Origin: Bacillus sp. USDA818B3_A
GTDB lineage: Bacteria > Bacillota > Bacilli > Bacillales > Cytobacillaceae
NCBI RefSeq assembly: GCF_009928415.1
Contig: NZ_JAABNN010000003.1
Coordinates: forward strand, 464,145-528,144
Direction: 5' to 3'
Length of the DNA stretch: 64,000 bases
This document shows positions 58,154 to 64,000 of the stretch, one piece after another; the first letter of the stretch is position 1, and the number at the start of each line of letters is the position of its first letter. The notes beneath the pieces are model-generated. The model did not search any database. It was not told the DNA's origin and was given only the letters and a program-made list of their open reading frames with translations. Position numbers and translations under genes: made by a program.

Positions 58154-58182
58154 ATTATATCCACGCTAACTAACTTTGTAAA
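58154..58182 (-). promoter_or_regulatory. Sigma-A promoter of the 35-aa gene
   Basis: Minus strand TTTACA (58177-58182), 17-base spacer, TATAAT (58154-58159). Confidence 0.8.
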
Positions 58183-58236
58183 CCACTTTTTCCAAAATTT
58201 TTTAATAAATGATTGAAACGCCCGTTTTGGAAACAA

Positions 58237-58264
58237 GAAAAGCGCTCCGAATTCGGAAGCGCCT
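58237..58264 (-). terminator. Terminator of yrhC
   Basis: Minus strand GGCGCTTCCGAATTCGGAGCGCTTTTC, immediately after the yrhC stop. Confidence 0.75.
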
Positions 58265-58269
58265 AAAGT

Positions 58270-58518
58270 TTAATTATAAGTTTCTTCATCCACTTCTGAC
58301 AGTTTCTTTTGATACTGCTTAAATTGAATAAAAAATAAAATGGATAAAGCTATAAAGGACGTTGAAGAAAGAACCATTATATTTAAAGCAAGTTCGGTTT
58401 TTTCTCCAACGGGAGTAATCACACCTAAATAAAAAAAGATTCCAACAGCCAATAAGACAGTTCCGAAACGTTTGAAATCAACCATTTTTTCATACAAAGC
58501 CTTCGCTTGCTGCTTCAC
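58270..58518 (-). CDS. yrhC: YrhC-family membrane protein
   Basis: 82 aa with two TM helices (about residues 17-35 and 45-65) and a charged C-terminus. Place after mccB and two-helix layout match YrhC of the B. subtilis mtnN-mccA-mccB-yrhC operon; function unknown. Here a long palindromic repeat separates it from mccB, which may uncouple it. Confidence 0.8.
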   Translation of the reverse strand: MKQQAKALYEKMVDFKRFGTVLLAVGIFFYLGVITPVGEKTELALNIMVLSSTSFIALSILFFIQFKQYQKKLSEVDEETYN

Positions 58519-58593
58519 TACCTATCACCTGTCCTTCTTAAAATCTACTAACCTACTTTACCACACAAAAAGCAACCAAACAGTATGTAAATA

Positions 58594-58646
58594 TTAGAAA
58601 AGGTGACAGGCACCATGTGAAACATGGTGCCTGTCACCTTTTCTAA
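58594..58646. repeat. Perfect 25-bp-arm palindrome (GGTGACAGGCACC family), mccB terminator
   Basis: Arms 58594-58618 and 58622-58646 are perfectly complementary, with a 3-base loop; the core is AGGTGACAGGCACCATG. This sequence type is common as an interspersed repeat in Bacillaceae (from memory). Flanked by T/A tracts just after mccB, it can also act as its terminator. Confidence 0.75.
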
Positions 58647-58654
58647 TTTCTAGA

Positions 58655-60713
<2,059 letters not shown>

Positions 60714-60731
60714 TGCCCCACCCCTTAAATA

Positions 60732-61427
60732 CTATTTTAAGGCAGCTACCATTTTCATAACCAAAGTAGCAGAATTAGTTGCTGCTTTGTCTATAAACTG
60801 ATCAAATGAAATTTCAGACTCCTTGCCGGCTATATCAGAAAGGGAACGGATAATGACAAACGGCACCTCGAAACGGTGGGCTACCTGTGCAATTGCTGCT
60901 GCTTCCATTTCAACCGCCTGCAGATCATTAAATTTGGACCGAACAAACTCGACACGTACGGGGTCCTCCATAAAAGAGTCACCTGTTACGATTAGCCCCT
61001 TACTAATTTGAAAATTCTCAATTTCTTTTGCAGCTGTCTCGGCAACAGAGATTAATTTTTCATCTGCAACAAATGCAGCAGGAAGCTGAGGTACCTGACC
61101 ATATTCATATCCAAACGCGGTGACATCGACATCATGATGACGAACTTCCATGGAAATCACTGCATCGCCTACATTTAGAGAAGGATTATAGCCGCCAGCT
61201 GAACCCGTATTAATAATACAATCAGGCTTATATTTCTCTAGAAGGATCGTCGTTGACATCGCTGCATTTACTTTTCCAATTCCTGAACGCAGAAGAATGA
61301 CCTCCACACCGTGCATATTTCCAAAAGTAAATTCACATCCAGCCACCGTTTCTTGTGTCTGACCCTCAATATGATCTCTTAGTAATGTGACCTCTTCTTC
61401 CATAGCTCCAATAATTGCAATCTTCAT
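60732..61427 (-). CDS. mtnN: 5'-methylthioadenosine/S-adenosylhomocysteine nucleosidase
   Basis: 231 aa, cleaves adenine from MTA and [23 protein letters not shown] holds the catalytic Glu pair region; [18 protein letters not shown] and the [16 protein letters not shown] motif (substrate Glu) and SDIAG (catalytic Asp) follow. The ATG at 61427 has AGAGGT upstream; an in-frame upstream start at 61454 lacks one. In B. subtilis yrrT precedes it; here it does not. Confidence 0.95.
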   Translation of the reverse strand: MKIAIIGAMEEEVTLLRDHIEGQTQETVAGCEFTFGNMHGVEVILLRSGIGKVNAAMSTTILLEKYKPDCIINTGSAGGYNPSLNVGDAVISMEVRHHDVDVTAFGYEYGQVPQLPAAFVADEKLISVAETAAKEIENFQISKGLIVTGDSFMEDPVRVEFVRSKFNDLQAVEMEAAAIAQVAHRFEVPFVIIRSLSDIAGKESEISFDQFIDKAATNSATLVMKMVAALK

Positions 61428-61470
61428 GAATTTACCTCTTCCTTTTCTCGCCACAATAACCCAACAACTT

Positions 61471-61495
61471 ATAACAATAAAATGGATTGTGTTAT
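61471..61495. promoter_or_regulatory. Inverted repeat upstream of mtnN
   Basis: ATAACA, 13 bases, TGTTAT, in an AT-rich dyad. It lies where a CymR operator would be expected for this operon, but I cannot confirm a CymR match. No gene is seen in 61455-61680. Confidence 0.3.
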
Positions 61496-61704
61496 TGTAT
61501 TCACTTAGGTAGTGTCAGGTTAGTGAAGGCCCTAGTTTTTTTTAGTTTACGTTTTATGATTATAATCTTCCTCTGATTCAACCAACATATCCGCAAACCC
61601 TATTCTATCACCATTTAAAAACAACCTGCTAGATTAATGATAAAGCAATTGTATACACGCAAGAAAATAACTAAAATGAACATATAGAAGGGGGTATCAA
61701 CTTG

Positions 61705-61908
61705 ATGAATTTTCAACTCGACTTTATTGAGGATAAGGTAGAATTTTTCGAAGCTAATAATTTAAAGACATTGCAAAAAAAGATTGAGTCACAGATTGAT
61801 GAGAACCGTGCTATTATGTTATCAGTTCATTCCGTATCCCATCAAATGCATGTCAACGAAAACGGTCAGACTTATTTTACAGCTGTTGTGCATTTTAAAA
61901 AGAAATAG
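61705..61908 (+). CDS. yrzA: YrzA-family protein (DUF2536)
   Basis: 67 aa: MNFQLDFIEDKVEFFEANNL, later AIMLSVHSVSHQMHV, ending TAVVHFKKK. It matches YrzA of B. subtilis in length and sequence pattern; function unknown. The ATG at 61705 is preferred to a TTG just before it, by homology; AAGGGGG lies upstream. Convergent with yrrS across a shared terminator. Confidence 0.88.
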   Translation: MNFQLDFIEDKVEFFEANNLKTLQKKIESQIDENRAIMLSVHSVSHQMHVNENGQTYFTAVVHFKKK

Positions 61909-61938
61909 GATGGTGCATTTATAAGCACCATCCTATTT
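61904..61938. terminator. Bidirectional terminator between yrzA and yrrS
   Basis: AATAGGATGGTGC, eight bases, GCACCATCCTATTTTC; overlaps the yrzA stop. Confidence 0.85.
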
Positions 61939-61941
61939 TCA

Positions 61942-62574
61942 TTATTGTGGTTCAACCTTTGTAGGGACATAGCCTTGGCCATCTACCCATTTTATATAAA
62001 CCTTATATTTCTGTGAATTACCTTTAGAAGCAACGGTCCCAACGGCTCCATTGGCTGTAGACTTATCACTGCCTAGCCAATAGACTGTCATATTGCTCTG
62101 CTCAATACCTGTTGCATTAGAAATGGCATTTATCATCGCCTGCCAGTCTTCGCCCTCGAATGTCATTTTATGGTCACCAGTTTCAGTTGTCGTGGCAGCT
62201 TCTTCATCAGCCTGTGTATCAGCTGGCTGCTCTGGTGTGGTCGTTTCTTGACTTTCCTGGTCATCTGCATTTTGATCCTCTGAAGAACTGTCGTCACTTG
62301 CTACAGTGTCGTCTGTTGTGTTCTCATCGGTTGTTGTTTCTTTATCCGTTGTTGTTTCTTTATCATTTGTTTTTTCTTTATCCGTTGTTTTTGTTTGTTC
62401 TGTTTTTGTACTTTCCGTTTTTGATGAGGATGCATTGTCATTTCCCGAAGCGAAAATATTATAGGCAACAAAAATAATTAGTAACAGGACGACAACAATT
62501 AACGAATTCAAAACTAGATTTGTTTTTTTCCGTTTCGATCGATAACCCGAACGCGAATTGAAATCATTATTCAA
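61942..62574 (-). CDS. yrrS: YrrS-family membrane protein (DUF1510)
   Basis: 210 aa. A short basic N-terminus (SGYRSKRKKTN) and one TM helix (about residues 23-42) precede a long low-complexity T/D/E/K stretch (about 47-130, with TDKETTTDKETTTDE repeats). A compact DUF1510 domain (about 135-210, MTFEGEDWQAMINAISNATG) ends it. I place the start at a TTG (62574) seven bases after GGAGGG; the earlier TTG includes the site. It follows pbpI (B. subtilis yrrR-yrrS), suggesting a role at the cell surface. Confidence 0.85.
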   Translation of the reverse strand: MNNDFNSRSGYRSKRKKTNLVLNSLIVVVLLLIIFVAYNIFASGNDNASSSKTESTKTEQTKTTDKEKTNDKETTTDKETTTDENTTDDTVASDDSSSEDQNADDQESQETTTPEQPADTQADEEAATTTETGDHKMTFEGEDWQAMINAISNATGIEQSNMTVYWLGSDKSTANGAVGTVASKGNSQKYKVYIKWVDGQGYVPTKVEPQ

Positions 62575-62655
62575 AATTAATCCCTCCAAAAAATATGGCT
62601 CTCAATATTCTAACACGATTTGATGAGAACTTGAAGGGAAAACCTTTCCACTTGC

Positions 62656-64000
62656 TTAGTCTTGATCCTCTTCATAAAGCATTTTGACCATGTCGGCAAA
62701 TAACAGATTCACTCCGCCCTCAGAATCTAGGACATCTAAATTCACAGCCACAAGTGCATATTTAGGATCTTTGTATGGAAAGTATCCAGCAAACCATTTA
62801 TTATGAAGCTGCTTCCCGTTCATATATTTCCCTGTTTCAGCCGTCCCGGATTTCCCCGCTGTTTCATAAGGCAGCTCTTTAAACCATCTTCCTGTACCAT
62901 TTGGGTTAACGACCACTTCCCGAAGCAATTTTTGCAGCCTCATGCTTGTGTATGGTGAGATGGTATCCCCCTTTAATTCCTGAACGGGAAAATTCACCAT
63001 GGTTGTCCCATTTTTATACTCAATTTTGGATACCGTCCTAACCATCTCTTTTTTCCCCCCTCTAGCAATAGTTGCCATCATATTGGCAACAGCTAAAGGG
63101 GTGGCGCGGACTTCATGCTGGCCAATCCCCGACATGGCTACAATGTTGGCGTCCTTTCTTGCCTCATCTGAAATAAATACACGGCCCTTCTCTTCATTAG
63201 TAAACTGTTTGAAATCACTTGTATGATACACGTCACCCTGCCAGCCGACCGTGCTAGTTAAAGATAATTTATCAGCATAGACCTCTAAAAGATGAGAGTC
63301 CTTTTTTTGTAATTCCTTAGCTATCTCACCAAAAGTGCGGTTGCAGCTTCTTGCAAAGCTTTCAGTGAAACCCAGTGATCCATAATTATATTTCAACTCT
63401 TGTCTGCCATTAATTTTTTTACTGCAATCAAATTGACGCCCAGGGTTATCTAGATTATTATCAATTGCGGCGGCTGCGACAACTGTTTTGAACACGGATC
63501 CCATTATCTGCTGTTTTAACATATGATTAACGATTCCGGCACCGCCATAGGGATCCTTTTTATTAATAGCAGGCCGGGATACCATTGCGAGAACGCTGTT
63601 ATCTTCAATATTAAGCAGGATGAGTCCGCCCTTTTTAATATGATACCTGTCCACCAAGACCTCAGCCTTTTGCTGGATTCCTTTATCAAGAGTAGTACGT
63701 ACATTCACAGGATAAAACGGATTAGCAGGGTCAACATATTTCACATTGATGCCAAATAAAGGACCACCCGTGCCGTCTACATGATAGACAAGCTTTGATT
63801 TACCCTCAGGAAGCAAGAATTCATCAAAGCTTTCCTCAAGGCCCGAAACACCCAATAAGGTTTTCTCTGATAATTCTTTATTAGGATACCTTTTTTTTAC
63901 TAATTCTGGGTTTTCACCCGTTAATCCTAACAATTGTTCTGCGGGAATTTGAGAACGTTCAAACTTCTTCTCAACGGCAAATACACCAGGAATATTTAAT
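62656..64000 (-). CDS. pbpI: Class B penicillin-binding protein PbpI, N-terminus missing
   Basis: The frame is open through the right edge of the window, so the N-terminal anchor and part of the dimerisation domain are absent; at least 447 residues are visible. The transpeptidase has the active-site S-x-x-K in MGSVFKTVVAAA, the SxN motif in ARSCNRTF, and KSGTAE in place of KTG (TAGKSGTAETGKYMNGKQ), still compatible with activity. It matches PbpI (YrrR) by synteny with yrrS. It cross-links septal peptidoglycan by family inference. Confidence 0.9.
   Translation of the reverse strand, partial: LNIPGVFAVEKKFERSQIPAEQLLGLTGENPELVKKRYPNKELSEKTLLGVSGLEESFDEFLLPEGKSKLVYHVDGTGGPLFGINVKYVDPANPFYPVNVRTTLDKGIQQKAEVLVDRYHIKKGGLILLNIEDNSVLAMVSRPAINKKDPYGGAGIVNHMLKQQIMGSVFKTVVAAAAIDNNLDNPGRQFDCSKKINGRQELKYNYGSLGFTESFARSCNRTFGEIAKELQKKDSHLLEVYADKLSLTSTVGWQGDVYHTSDFKQFTNEEKGRVFISDEARKDANIVAMSGIGQHEVRATPLAVANMMATIARGGKKEMVRTVSKIEYKNGTTMVNFPVQELKGDTISPYTSMRLQKLLREVVVNPNGTGRWFKELPYETAGKSGTAETGKYMNGKQLHNKWFAGYFPYKDPKYALVAVNLDVLDSEGGVNLLFADMVKMLYEEDQD

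Overview
The window is core chromosome of a low-GC, endospore-forming Firmicute of the family Bacillaceae (Bacillus sensu lato; the species cannot be fixed from sequence alone). Gene content and order follow the yqe/yqf/yqx and yrh/yrr neighbourhoods of Bacillus subtilis. Spore-specific genes are present (gpr, spoIIP, yqfC-yqfD, an uninterrupted sigK, sda, two yrzI copies), together with the comE competence locus. No prophage, IS, CRISPR, rRNA or tRNA gene was seen.

Layout. 1-816: 3' part of ispH (+). 864-9812 (-): nif3/yqfO, trmK, cccA, an acyl-CoA dehydrogenase with cre-like sites, sigA, dnaG, a decayed yqxD relic, ppsR and ccpN. 9930-11760 (-): single-chain glycyl-tRNA synthetase behind a T-box leader (specifier GGC) that carries a GC-rich interspersed repeat. 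11768-23003 (-): recO, yqzL, era, cdd, dgkA, ybeY, pgpH, phoH, yqfD, yqfC, yqfB, floA, a short NfeD, yqeY, rpsU. 23182-24123 (+): yqeW. 24189-32298 (-): heat-shock operon hrcA-grpE-dnaK-dnaJ-prmA-rsmE-mtaB under a CIRCE operator. 32383-38388 (-): hemW, lepA, yqxA, spoIIP, gpr. 38602-45000: rpsT (+), holA (-), yqzM (+), comEC-comEB-comEA (-), comER (+). 45026-50153 (-): yqeM, rsfS, yqeK, nadD, yhbY, aroE, yqeH, yqeG, with a 24-codon ORF coupled to yqeG. 50333-53283: DnaA boxes and sda (+), psd (-), pssA (+), sigK (+). 53338-55012 (-): exported BNR-type lipoprotein and a response regulator with no kinase beside it. 55188-56987 (+): M3 oligoendopeptidase. 57045-58182 (-): a cluster of very small genes. 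58270-61427 (-): yrhC, mccB, mccA, mtnN (methionine-to-cysteine conversion). 61705-64000: yrzA (+), yrrS (-) and the 3' part of pbpI (-).

Functional picture. Most genes belong to macromolecular synthesis and its control: primase and main sigma factor, ribosome assembly GTPases (Era, YqeH, LepA), rRNA and tRNA modification, chaperones. Phospholipid synthesis (psd, pssA, dgkA), NAD synthesis and sulfur-amino-acid recycling are interleaved with sporulation and competence genes.

The less ordinary material lies between genes: the yqxD relic, a perfect 20-bp palindrome covering the yqfC Shine-Dalgarno, the small-ORF cluster at 57.0-58.2 kb, a leader peptide in front of yqeG, a structured holA leader, and several families of interspersed palindromic repeats.
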